Below, piece after piece: positions 18,867-26,258 of a DNA stretch of 64,000 nt. The stretch covers positions 47,057 through 111,056 of the forward strand of contig JACJZW010000011.1 in assembly GCA_020635355.1 (NCBI GenBank), given 5' to 3'. This stretch comes from Flavobacteriales bacterium (GTDB lineage: Bacteria > Bacteroidota > Bacteroidia > NS11-12g > UBA9320). The translations under genes were made by a program, and so were the position numbers. The notes beneath the pieces are model-generated. The model made no database searches. It saw nothing but the letters and a program-made list of their open reading frames with translations, and had not been told where the DNA came from. Every line of letters begins with the position of its first letter. The first letter of the stretch is position 1.

Positions 18867-19184
18867 ATGACAGCACTTACTCCAAAAGAATCGGCACTGG
18901 TTAAACTGAATCACGACAGCAATCAACATCGTCCGGTCATTCGATCCCTTCGTCACGGAAGAGGATTCAAGGTTCTTGCTTTGGGATTTCAAGCCAATGA
19001 CGTCATGGACGAACACCTCACGAAAGAACGCGCTGTTCTAATTGTTGTCTTTGGCAGTATTTTGTTCAAAACGAAGACAGAATCCGTTGAACTGACCACC
19101 GGAATGGAATTGGAAATTCCCATAAACATGGTTCACTCGGTTCACGGTATTGAGCCATCCACATGCTTACTCATCATAGGTTAA
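18867..19184 (+). CDS. Small cupin-domain protein
   Basis: About 105 residues from the ATG at 18867. The C-terminal two thirds form a single cupin barrel: MDEHLTKERAVLIVVFGSIL and then ELTTGMELEIPINMVHSVHG. One histidine of each cupin motif is visible (DEH..., MVHSVHG), so a metal site is possible though incomplete against the classical HxH(x)4E. The frame is open further upstream to 18744, but that part does not resemble the family. It ends 1 nt before a group III truncated haemoglobin gene, a pairing that suggests a joint role in redox or nitrogen-oxide stress (inference). Confidence 0.7.
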   Translation: MTALTPKESALVKLNHDSNQHRPVIRSLRHGRGFKVLALGFQANDVMDEHLTKERAVLIVVFGSILFKTKTESVELTTGMELEIPINMVHSVHGIEPSTCLLIIG

Positions 19185-19185
19185 C

Positions 19186-19578
19186 ATGATGGATATTTCC
19201 ACTGAAGATGACGTTGCCCTGCTGATCGACACATTTTACAAACGTGTCGTGACCGATCCGTTGATTGCACACTTTTTCACCGAAGTGGTTCAACTCAATT
19301 GGCACACCCACATTCCCATCATGAATCGGTTTTGGTGTTCGGTGCTTCTAGGGACTGGATCCTACAGCGGTCAACCCATGCGTGCTCACCTTGAACTGAA
19401 CCAAAAATCGGCTCTTACAAGCGGGCATTTTGAACGATGGTTGGAGCTTTGGACCGACACGGTCCACAGTTTATTTGAAGGTGAGTTGGCTAACCGGGCG
19501 ATTAATCAGGCAAAGATGATGGCTCACCTCATTCAGGATAAACTAGACCGATCCGCCAACAAAGGATTTATTCAGTAA
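19186..19578 (+). CDS. Group III truncated haemoglobin
   Basis: The 130-residue protein has the group III globin pattern: DTFYKRVVTDPLIAHFF, then WHTHIPIMNRFWCSVLLG (residues 39-56), YSGQPMRAHLEL with the likely proximal haem ligand His68, and HFERWLELW (81-89). Group III trHbs bind O2 and NO and have been linked to NO or peroxide handling in other bacteria. It directly follows the cupin gene (1 nt) and converges on the beta-helix protein gene 2 nt later. Haem binding is predicted, not shown. Confidence 0.88.
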   Translation: MMDISTEDDVALLIDTFYKRVVTDPLIAHFFTEVVQLNWHTHIPIMNRFWCSVLLGTGSYSGQPMRAHLELNQKSALTSGHFERWLELWTDTVHSLFEGELANRAINQAKMMAHLIQDKLDRSANKGFIQ

Positions 19579-19579
19579 A

Positions 19580-21679
19580 TCAATGAATTATAACCAGTTT
19601 TCGGGTGTGAAGCGTATCTCCAAATCCGCCTCGAATGAAATACGTTCCCGAGGGTAGATCGATCAAATCCCAAACCTCCCATTCAGCCTTCTTGCTCATG
19701 ATGGTCTCCTGAACCGGTAATCCGCGTGCATCGTACATCACGATGCGCCAATCCTGATCCGTTTCGGCGCGTAGCAGCAGCAATTTATCGGTTGCCGGAT
19801 TGGGATAAATTCCGAACTCCGGCTGCAGGACTTTAGCGGGTAAGGGCACGTTGGAAGTTTGCACTTCAATGGCTCCCGGATCCGGATGTTGGGCATCCCG
19901 GGTTATTCCGTTGATATCGGATTGAACCCAACTTACCGCCAACCCTTTGTCTAACACAGATGAACCCGTTGGGGTAAAATCATTCTTGGCAAGATCGGCA
20001 AATTGAGGATCATCGTCGTAATCATTTCCGCTACTGTATTTTGTCGCAAAATCAGCGAAAGTGGTCACCGTTCCCGGACTTCCACCGGATGCGTAAAAGG
20101 TATTGGCACCATTGGTTGCCTCGAAATGAACGCAGTTGTAATCAACATCAAACCCAGGGCCCTGAAAATACATGCCACTCACATTTCCGGCTTCAATTTT
20201 TGCGTAGAAGATGTTGTTGATCACGTCGGCAGATCCACCAGCAACCGATAATAACGTCCTGCTGCGTGTTGAAATGGTTTTGCCATCCTGATCATCCGTT
20301 GAAAGGGTGTTGTGATAGATGCGGAAAATGTCATTGGTAGCACCGGCAATGTATAATCCATACATGTTACCAGTTCCCCGTATGCTCACGATGTTATTAA
20401 TAACGTGACGTTCACCGCTGGCAGATGCCTGATTCGTATAAAAATAAATGCCATACCCGGTGACCGACGTGTTCACGATGGACACCTTGTTATTCGAGAG
20501 GATGGCATCCGCCTCTCCCTTAGCAGCCCCCAGATAGATCTGAATTCCCGTGCAGGCACCTGCGTTACCGTAATAGGAAATATCAATGTCGTTTCCTGAC
20601 ACATCCACTACCCCTAACAATCGGGCACCGTACATATAACCGTAGATGCCCATCACCGGTCCGTCTGAGTTGGGGAATTTGATGGTATTCCTTCGGAGCC
20701 TCAAACTATATGCTGCGGCATTCAAAGCTTGAATTTCGATTTGGTTGATCGTAAACGTTTGCAGGTGTTTGACCTTTTGAATCAGGTTACTATCAATCCG
20801 ATGTTGCACCACGTGTTCGGTATTTCTCATATTAATAGCACGTGGCATGGTAGATATACCGGAAGTCGTAAAATTGTTCTGAAAGGTATTCCCCACGGCA
20901 ACCAGTTGCCTCAAATAGTACCCTTCAATGGCGGCATTCTTGTAATCTTCAATGGTATTATTTCGAATGACCACCTGATGGTTTTGCGTATCGGTTTGTT
21001 CAAACCCAAGATAGATGGCGTGATCCACCCCGGTGAGACGGCCGTTACCCATGATGTTGTTCAGAATTTGAATGGAATCTCCCGGAATGCCATCATTATA
21101 ACTGAAGGCCAGATGGTCCATGGTTAGGGCAATATACGCCGTTCCGGCGGTGATGGCTTGATTCTTTGTTTGAGTGAATTCACAATTCTCAATGATGATA
21201 TCCTTACTGGCATGACTGATTTGAAGGTTTTTGCCTCCTTTGATATCATCGTATTGAAACTTGATGTTATGCAATTCCACGTGCTGTGCCTCATCGAGTT
21301 TGACCCCAATTGGCGCCAAATCATCCGCCGCTGTAGAGAGGATGGTTTCATTGTTCCCATCAATAATGATCCGATTGGTGGGAGATGATCCTTCAATCCA
21401 TGGAATTAAAACGGATTCATTATACGGGCCCGATCCTTTTACCACCGTTACCAGCACCATTCCGCTCATAGCCGGACCATTTATGGTACCACCATCTGTT
21501 CGTTGACCTTTGGACAAATCCAACATCAGGGCAGTAAATGATTGATAATTGGTTTTGCTGGCAGCCGATTTAGCATCAATGGTATAGGAGCCGGATAAAT
21601 CCGCTCTGGCATCAGACGCTGTGAATAAACCGAGACAAACGAGAATTGAAAGCAACAGGTTGAAAGAAGTTCGTATCAT
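19580..21679 (-). CDS. Right-handed beta-helix surface protein, T9SS cargo
   Basis: About 699 residues from the ATG at 21679, where a typical signal peptide starts (residues 1-26, ending ASDARA). The body has many short repeats of the parallel beta-helix type (IRNNTIEDYKNAAIEGYYL, VIIENCEFTQTKNQAITAG), like pectate-lyase-type or carbohydrate-binding surface proteins. The last about 80 residues form a type A T9SS C-terminal domain (FGIYPNPATDKLLLL ... DLPSGTYFIRGG ... TRKLVIIH), which directs secretion and cell-surface attachment. Lyase catalytic residues cannot be identified. Upstream methionines would precede the signal peptide and were rejected. Confidence 0.85.
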   Translation of the reverse strand: MIRTSFNLLLSILVCLGLFTASDARADLSGSYTIDAKSAASKTNYQSFTALMLDLSKGQRTDGGTINGPAMSGMVLVTVVKGSGPYNESVLIPWIEGSSPTNRIIIDGNNETILSTAADDLAPIGVKLDEAQHVELHNIKFQYDDIKGGKNLQISHASKDIIIENCEFTQTKNQAITAGTAYIALTMDHLAFSYNDGIPGDSIQILNNIMGNGRLTGVDHAIYLGFEQTDTQNHQVVIRNNTIEDYKNAAIEGYYLRQLVAVGNTFQNNFTTSGISTMPRAINMRNTEHVVQHRIDSNLIQKVKHLQTFTINQIEIQALNAAAYSLRLRRNTIKFPNSDGPVMGIYGYMYGARLLGVVDVSGNDIDISYYGNAGACTGIQIYLGAAKGEADAILSNNKVSIVNTSVTGYGIYFYTNQASASGERHVINNIVSIRGTGNMYGLYIAGATNDIFRIYHNTLSTDDQDGKTISTRSRTLLSVAGGSADVINNIFYAKIEAGNVSGMYFQGPGFDVDYNCVHFEATNGANTFYASGGSPGTVTTFADFATKYSSGNDYDDDPQFADLAKNDFTPTGSSVLDKGLAVSWVQSDINGITRDAQHPDPGAIEVQTSNVPLPAKVLQPEFGIYPNPATDKLLLLRAETDQDWRIVMYDARGLPVQETIMSKKAEWEVWDLIDLPSGTYFIRGGFGDTLHTRKLVIIH

Positions 21680-21862
21680 AGTGTTTTCCCGATGATGGCA
21701 AGATAGCCCGAAATGTCCATCCAATGTGGTTCACAAATGTCCATGCTGTGTAAAACACAACCTTCGAACATAAACCTTGACACAAACAAAACGGCGAAAT
21801 ATCGGTTGCCTAACTGACGAATCGCAGGAGCTTTTTACATCCTGCCCACCACCTAGAATTGG

Positions 21863-21870
21863 TATTTTTG
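21863..21870 (+). promoter_or_regulatory. -7 box (TATTTTTG) of the reductase-ferredoxin operon
   Basis: TATTTTTG matches TAnnTTTG and ends 9 nt before the ATG at 21880. It lies downstream of an alternative in-frame start at 21859, which therefore cannot be used from this promoter. Confidence 0.5.
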
Positions 21871-21879
21871 CCGCGCTTT

Positions 21880-22893
21880 ATGATTGAAACAGATATCATC
21901 ATCATTGGTGCCGGGCCGGTTGGTCTGTTCACGGTTTTCGAAGCCGGACTGATCAAACTTCGCTGTCACTTGATAGACGCCTTGCCGCAACCAGGCGGAC
22001 AACTTTCCGAAATCTATCCCAAAAAACCCATTTACGATATCCCGGGATATCCATCGGTTTTAGCCGGAGATTTGATTGACAATTTGATGGAGCAAATTGC
22101 TCCCTTTAAGCCCGGGTTTACACTGGGCGAACGGGCCGAATACATTGAAAAACAAGATGATGGCCGATATGTGGTGACCACCAACCGTGGTACCGTACAT
22201 GTTGCTCCGGTAATTGCCATTGCCGGTGGCCTGGGTTGCTTTGAACCGCGAAAACCGGATCTGGACAGGCTCACAGACTTCGAAGATCACGGCGTTGATT
22301 ACATCATCAAGGATCCAGAAAAGTTCCGGGATAAAAAGATTGTTATTGCCGGTGGTGGCGATTCTGCCCTGGACTGGACGATATTCCTGGCAGATGTGGC
22401 CAGCGAAGTAACACTGGTACATCGCCGACAAGCATTCCGCGGTGCATTGGACAGTGTTGAAAAAGTTAAAAACCTTGCCGAAGCCGGTCGGGTTGATCTT
22501 CGCACCTTGTCCGAGGTGACGACACTTCGCGGTGATTCAGAACTATCCGGTGTATCCGTAACCGATCTCAAAACGGAAGAGGTGAACGAAATAGAGGCCG
22601 ATTACTATATCCCGCTGTTCGGGTTATCGCCCAAACTGGGTCCAATAAAAGATTGGGGGCTTAACCTCAACAAAGAATCTATATCGGTTGACACCTTTGA
22701 TTACAGCACCAATGTTCCGGGCATCTATGCCATTGGCGACATCAATGATTATCCTGGAAAGTTGCGTCTGATTCTTTGTGGATTTCACGAAGCTACGCTG
22801 ATGGTTCAATCGGCGTACAAGGTGATTCACCCTGAAAAAAATCTGGTACTGAAATATACCACGGTTAGTGGTGTAAGCGGATTCGAAGGATGA
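21880..22893 (+). CDS. Thioredoxin-reductase-like ferredoxin-NADP+ reductase
   Basis: About 337 residues. An FAD-binding GxGxxG motif lies at the start (DIIIIGAGPVGLF), a second nucleotide-binding motif (VVIAGGGDSALDW) sits mid-protein, and the C-terminal FAD motif is GIYAIGDINDYPGKL. There is no redox CxxC pair as in thioredoxin reductases, which with length and C-terminus fits TrxR-like ferredoxin/flavodoxin-NADP+ reductases. It passes electrons between NADPH and an iron-sulfur protein in the cytosol. The stop overlaps by 4 nt the start of a [2Fe-2S] ferredoxin gene, its likely partner. Confidence 0.88.
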   Translation: MIETDIIIIGAGPVGLFTVFEAGLIKLRCHLIDALPQPGGQLSEIYPKKPIYDIPGYPSVLAGDLIDNLMEQIAPFKPGFTLGERAEYIEKQDDGRYVVTTNRGTVHVAPVIAIAGGLGCFEPRKPDLDRLTDFEDHGVDYIIKDPEKFRDKKIVIAGGGDSALDWTIFLADVASEVTLVHRRQAFRGALDSVEKVKNLAEAGRVDLRTLSEVTTLRGDSELSGVSVTDLKTEEVNEIEADYYIPLFGLSPKLGPIKDWGLNLNKESISVDTFDYSTNVPGIYAIGDINDYPGKLRLILCGFHEATLMVQSAYKVIHPEKNLVLKYTTVSGVSGFEG

Positions 22894-23228
22894 AGGACAT
22901 GATCACGATACACGTGGAAGACCTCAACGGAACAGTCCACACGGTTGAAGCACCTACCGACATGGGGTTGAGTCTCATGGAAGCGATGAAGGCCAATGAA
23001 TTGCCTGTTAAGGCCATGTGCGGCGGCATGGCGATGTGCGCTTCCTGCAACATCATTCTTCAAAGCGATCACGAACTCCCTGAAATGGGTGAAGACGAGG
23101 AAGCGATGCTGGACGAAGCCATGGTTCTCGATGTCCCAAATAGCCGGCTTAGCTGCCAAATCCCCGTTACGGAGAACCTGGATGGCCTTCGGGTTAAATT
23201 GGGTTATTTGACGGACCCGGAAGCTTAG
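22890..23228 (+). CDS. [2Fe-2S] ferredoxin, adrenodoxin/ISC type
   Basis: The 112-residue protein has cysteines at 44, 50, 53 and 89 (MCGGMAMCASC ... SRLSCQIPV), the C-x5-C-x2-C-x35-C spacing of vertebrate/ISC-type ferredoxins, and the usual acidic helix before the last cysteine. It starts within the reductase stop codon (ATGA), so the two are translationally coupled into an NADPH-to-Fe-S chain. No isc/hsc genes, P450 or desaturase gene is adjacent, so the terminal acceptor is unknown. Confidence 0.9.
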   Translation: MKDMITIHVEDLNGTVHTVEAPTDMGLSLMEAMKANELPVKAMCGGMAMCASCNIILQSDHELPEMGEDEEAMLDEAMVLDVPNSRLSCQIPVTENLDGLRVKLGYLTDPEA

Positions 23229-23350
23229 TAGATTTCAGATTCGGGCCTGCCTGCCGCAACAAAGTGAAGGCAGGATTCGGAATTCGGAATACCTAACGGA
23301 GTAATAAATCCTTTGCGAACCCTTTGCGTGCCTTGCGACATGGCGGTTAA
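23229..23350 (+). repeat. Dispersed intergenic repeat R2, copy 1
   Basis: Contains GATTCGGAATTCGG-type text, a small inverted repeat (CCTGCCTGCC...GAAGGCAGG) and the R2 core CTTTGCGAACCCTTTGCG followed by TGCCTTGCGACATGGCGGTTA. Same orientation as copies at 24364 and 35355. Confidence 0.75.
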
Positions 23351-23398
23351 ACAGGATGTAGGCAGACGAACCTCATGCTCTTTTCCTATCTTTCCCAC

Positions 23399-24355
23399 AT
23401 GAGACCATTCCTAACCGCAAGCATCCTAATTTCAATCATGTCAATTTTTGGTTGTGTCGAAAAAAGTCAACCAACCGATCGGCAGAACCAGTACGTTTAC
23501 CTCAATCCGGCCGATAGTTCCTTTAACTGCTACATGGTCAAATTTCCGGCAACGGATTCCATCCGGGGAGTCGTGATCCGGGATTACAGTTCCCTTCCGG
23601 ACACCTCCAAATCTCCCTACCAATTCAACGATCTGTGTTCGAAAAACGGCTTGGTCATTCTGTACACTGTGACCTCAAAGCGATTTCCGGAACTCTACTA
23701 TTTCGATGAAGAAATGGCTCGGCTGGATAGTCTGATCCATCACGCTTGCCGTCAATACAACCTACCAACAGAACATCTTTTGATGGGCGGGATTTCGGCT
23801 AGCGGCACCCGGGCTCTTCGATTCGCCCAATATTGTAGCTCCGGGAAATCGGTCTTCAACACCCAACTAAAAGGAGTCTTCAGTGTGGATTCACCACTTG
23901 ACGTCGAACGGTTTTATACGTCTGCATCAACACACAAAGACAGTTTTACCGATGGCATGCGCTGGGAAGCCGATCTCGTCCTCAAACAGTTTCCAGATTA
24001 TCTTGGGGTTCCGGACTCCTCTTTTTCGGCCTATCGCAATGCCTCCGTTTATTCTCAATTCGATTCCACAGGTGGTAACATTCACCTACTTAAAAACACG
24101 CCAATCCTTTTCGTCCACGAACCCGATCTCGATTGGTGGAAATCGGCACGAGGTGCGGAATACTTCGACATCAACTCGTATGACATCTCGGCATGTGTCC
24201 AGCAGTTACGCGCCATGGGCAATACCGATGTCACAGAGATCATCACCTCCGGAAAAGGATTTGACCACGATGGAAACCGGAAGTGCCATTCATGGACCAT
24301 TGTAGATGAGGAGATGTTGGTGGATTGGATACTTGAGCGGATGAATCGGGAATAA
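23399..24355 (+). CDS. Lipoprotein with alpha/beta-hydrolase fold
   Basis: About 318 residues from the ATG at 23399, which opens a lipoprotein signal ending at Cys19 (SIMSIFGC). The mature part has GGISASGTRALRFAQYC, a GxSxSG nucleophile elbow of serine hydrolases, with candidate acid and histidine residues near the C-terminus (KGFDHDGNRKCHSW). An extracytoplasmic esterase or peptidase of unknown substrate is likely. The gene lies alone between two same-orientation copies of repeat R2 and converges on obgE. Confidence 0.72.
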   Translation: MRPFLTASILISIMSIFGCVEKSQPTDRQNQYVYLNPADSSFNCYMVKFPATDSIRGVVIRDYSSLPDTSKSPYQFNDLCSKNGLVILYTVTSKRFPELYYFDEEMARLDSLIHHACRQYNLPTEHLLMGGISASGTRALRFAQYCSSGKSVFNTQLKGVFSVDSPLDVERFYTSASTHKDSFTDGMRWEADLVLKQFPDYLGVPDSSFSAYRNASVYSQFDSTGGNIHLLKNTPILFVHEPDLDWWKSARGAEYFDINSYDISACVQQLRAMGNTDVTEIITSGKGFDHDGNRKCHSWTIVDEEMLVDWILERMNRE

Positions 24356-24363
24356 CGGACGAT

Positions 24364-24496
24364 TAAAAGCTAAGATCTAAAATCTAAGGGCTAAAATTGT
24401 CGGATTCGGGATTCGGAATTCGGAATTCGGGATGCTTACCAGTCTTATATAGCCTTTGCGAGCCCTTTGCGTGCTTCGCGCCTCTGCGGTTAGAAC
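24364..24496 (+). repeat. Dispersed intergenic repeat R2, copy 2
   Basis: Text AAAATCTAAGGGCTAAAA, then GGATTCGGGATTCGGAATTCGG, then GCCTTTGCGAGCCCTTTGCG and TGCTTCGCGCCTCTGCGGTTAGA. It is collinear with copies 1 and 3. No coding frame. Confidence 0.75.
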
Positions 24497-24513
24497 ATCA
24501 ACAAAACTCGGCT

Positions 24514-25503
24514 CTAATTCAGCTTCTTCCACAACATATCCTTTAACTCCTGGATATGGTATCCGGAAACGGAAGAGATAAATATATGGGGTATGTCTTC
24601 CGGCAGCTCCTGCTTCATTTCCAGCATGAGTTCCTCATCCAACATATCTGCTTTACTAATGGCCAGCACCCGTTCCTTAAAGAGCATTTCCGGATTGTAG
24701 TGCTCCAACTCACGCAACAAAATTTCGTATTCCTTTTTGATGTTATCGCTGTCGGCTGGCACCAGAAACAACAGAATGGAATTCCGTTCTATATGCCTTA
24801 AAAAGCGATGTCCCAATCCCTTACCCTCACTGGCTCCTTCAATAATTCCCGGAATATCAGCCATGACGAACGACTTAAAATCCCGGTACTGAACAATCCC
24901 CAAATTAGGCACCAATGTAGTAAAGGGGTAATCGGCAATTTCAGGTTTAGCCGCGCTCACCACCGATAAAAGAGTTGATTTACCGGCGTTGGGAAATCCA
25001 ACCAAGCCTACGTCGGCGAGAACCTTGAGCTCAAGAATCTTCCACTCATCTTTACCGGGTTCTCCCGGTTGGGCATATCGCGGCGTTTGATTGGTAGCCG
25101 TTTTGAAGTGCCAGTTTCCCAGTCCGCCTCGTCCACCTTCCAACAAAATTTCCTTTTGACCGTCCCGGGTTATTTCAAACAGGACTTCTCCGGTTTCGGC
25201 ATCTTTGGCCACCGTTCCTAAGGGTACTTCCAGCACCTGATCGGCTCCACTCCTACCGGTTTTTCGTCGGCCCAGACCATTCACCCCATTCTCACAGATC
25301 ACATGCTTGCGGTACTTCAAATGGAGGAGTGTCCAAAGCTGGGCATTCCCAACCAGAACAACCGATCCGCCTTTTCCGCCATCACCGCCATCGGGTCCAC
25401 CTTTGCTGTTCAGTTTATCGCGGAAAAGCGACCAACTACCAGCTCCGCCGGCGCCGGACCGACAGTTTATTTTGACGTAATCGATGAAGTTCGGATTGCT
25501 CAT
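24514..25503 (-). CDS. obgE: GTPase Obg/CgtA
   Basis: This 329-residue protein has the glycine-rich Obg domain (about 1-160, [34 protein letters not shown]), followed by a G domain: G1 GFPNAGKST (169-177), G3 DIPGIIEG (216-223), G4 SKAD (283-286). Obg is an essential GTPase in late 50S assembly and stringent-response signalling. The C-terminal OCT domain is absent, as usual in Bacteroidota. It lies 34 nt downstream of adk in one transcript. Confidence 0.95.
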   Translation of the reverse strand: MSNPNFIDYVKINCRSGAGGAGSWSLFRDKLNSKGGPDGGDGGKGGSVVLVGNAQLWTLLHLKYRKHVICENGVNGLGRRKTGRSGADQVLEVPLGTVAKDAETGEVLFEITRDGQKEILLEGGRGGLGNWHFKTATNQTPRYAQPGEPGKDEWKILELKVLADVGLVGFPNAGKSTLLSVVSAAKPEIADYPFTTLVPNLGIVQYRDFKSFVMADIPGIIEGASEGKGLGHRFLRHIERNSILLFLVPADSDNIKKEYEILLRELEHYNPEMLFKERVLAISKADMLDEELMLEMKQELPEDIPHIFISSVSGYHIQELKDMLWKKLN

Positions 25504-25537
25504 ATCAACGGGAAATCACGATCCGAAGATCGGAAAT

Positions 25538-26119
25538 TCAGGCTTGTTGGGCTGAATCAATGGCTGTGGTGAGTCGGTTGAAGATTTCCTCAATCGTTCC
25601 CATCCCAAATACACGGGACAATTTGCCCTGAGCCTCGTAATAATTCAAAAGGGGTTCCGTCTTCGTACGGTATTCCTCAAATCGGGTTCGGATTTTTTCT
25701 TCGTCCTGATCGTCAGATCTTCCTGAGTCCTTACCTCGAAGCAAGATGCGTTTTACCAGCTCATCTTCATCCACTTCCAGGGCCACCACACAATTAACGG
25801 GCGTCCCGGACTTCTCCAGCAACGCATCCAACACCTCGCCTTGAGCAAGTGTGCGTGGATAGCCATCGAAAATGAAGCCGTTTGCATCCTGGTGGTTAGA
25901 CAGAAAATCCTCCACCATGGAGTTGGTTACTTCATCAGGGACCAATTCCCCTTTATCTATATACGACTGAGCAAGTTGGCCCAGTTCTGTTTGTCCTTTG
26001 ATATTCGCGCGAAACACATCACCCGTAGAAAGATGGGTGAGTTGATACTTCTCCAACAGCATGGCGCTTTGGGTTCCTTTTCCTGCGCCCGGAGGTCCGA
26101 AGATGATGATGTTGAACAT
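25538..26119 (-). CDS. adk: Adenylate kinase
   Basis: 193 residues from the ATG at 26119. The P-loop is GPPGAGKGT (8-16), the AMP-binding region HLSTGDVFRANI and the family motif FDGYPRTLAQ. The short LID has no zinc cysteines. Adk interconverts ATP + AMP and 2 ADP in the cytosol. I rejected the upstream ATG at 26173 because a -7 box (26137-26144) lies between the two. It is the first gene of an adk-obgE pair common in Bacteroidota, divergent from the polysaccharide locus. Confidence 0.95.
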   Translation of the reverse strand: MFNIIIFGPPGAGKGTQSAMLLEKYQLTHLSTGDVFRANIKGQTELGQLAQSYIDKGELVPDEVTNSMVEDFLSNHQDANGFIFDGYPRTLAQGEVLDALLEKSGTPVNCVVALEVDEDELVKRILLRGKDSGRSDDQDEEKIRTRFEEYRTKTEPLLNYYEAQGKLSRVFGMGTIEEIFNRLTTAIDSAQQA

Positions 26120-26136
26120 CGTTGATTTTTTGCGGG

Positions 26137-26144
26137 CAAAATTA
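26137..26144 (-). promoter_or_regulatory. adk promoter -7 box (TAATTTTG)
   Basis: On the minus strand TAATTTTG matches TAnnTTTG, with a TTGG element about 20 nt upstream, close to the expected -33 spacing. It predicts a leader of about 11 nt. Confidence 0.6.
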
Positions 26145-26258
26145 GACCTTTCAGCCGCACCGCCCAAGTACAAATCTGTTCACAACTTTGACGCAATACC
26201 GTTGTGATCATTTGGCCGTTGCGCGGCCTTTCGCTTTTTTTGAACCAAAATTTCGCAA

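Noticed and set aside
21859..21879. Longer reductase from the start at 21859
   Set aside because: The -7 box overlaps those codons and the FAD motif expects the start at 21880.
26120..26173. Longer adk with 18 extra N-terminal residues
   Set aside because: The extra codons cover the promoter box and precede the conserved Adk start.
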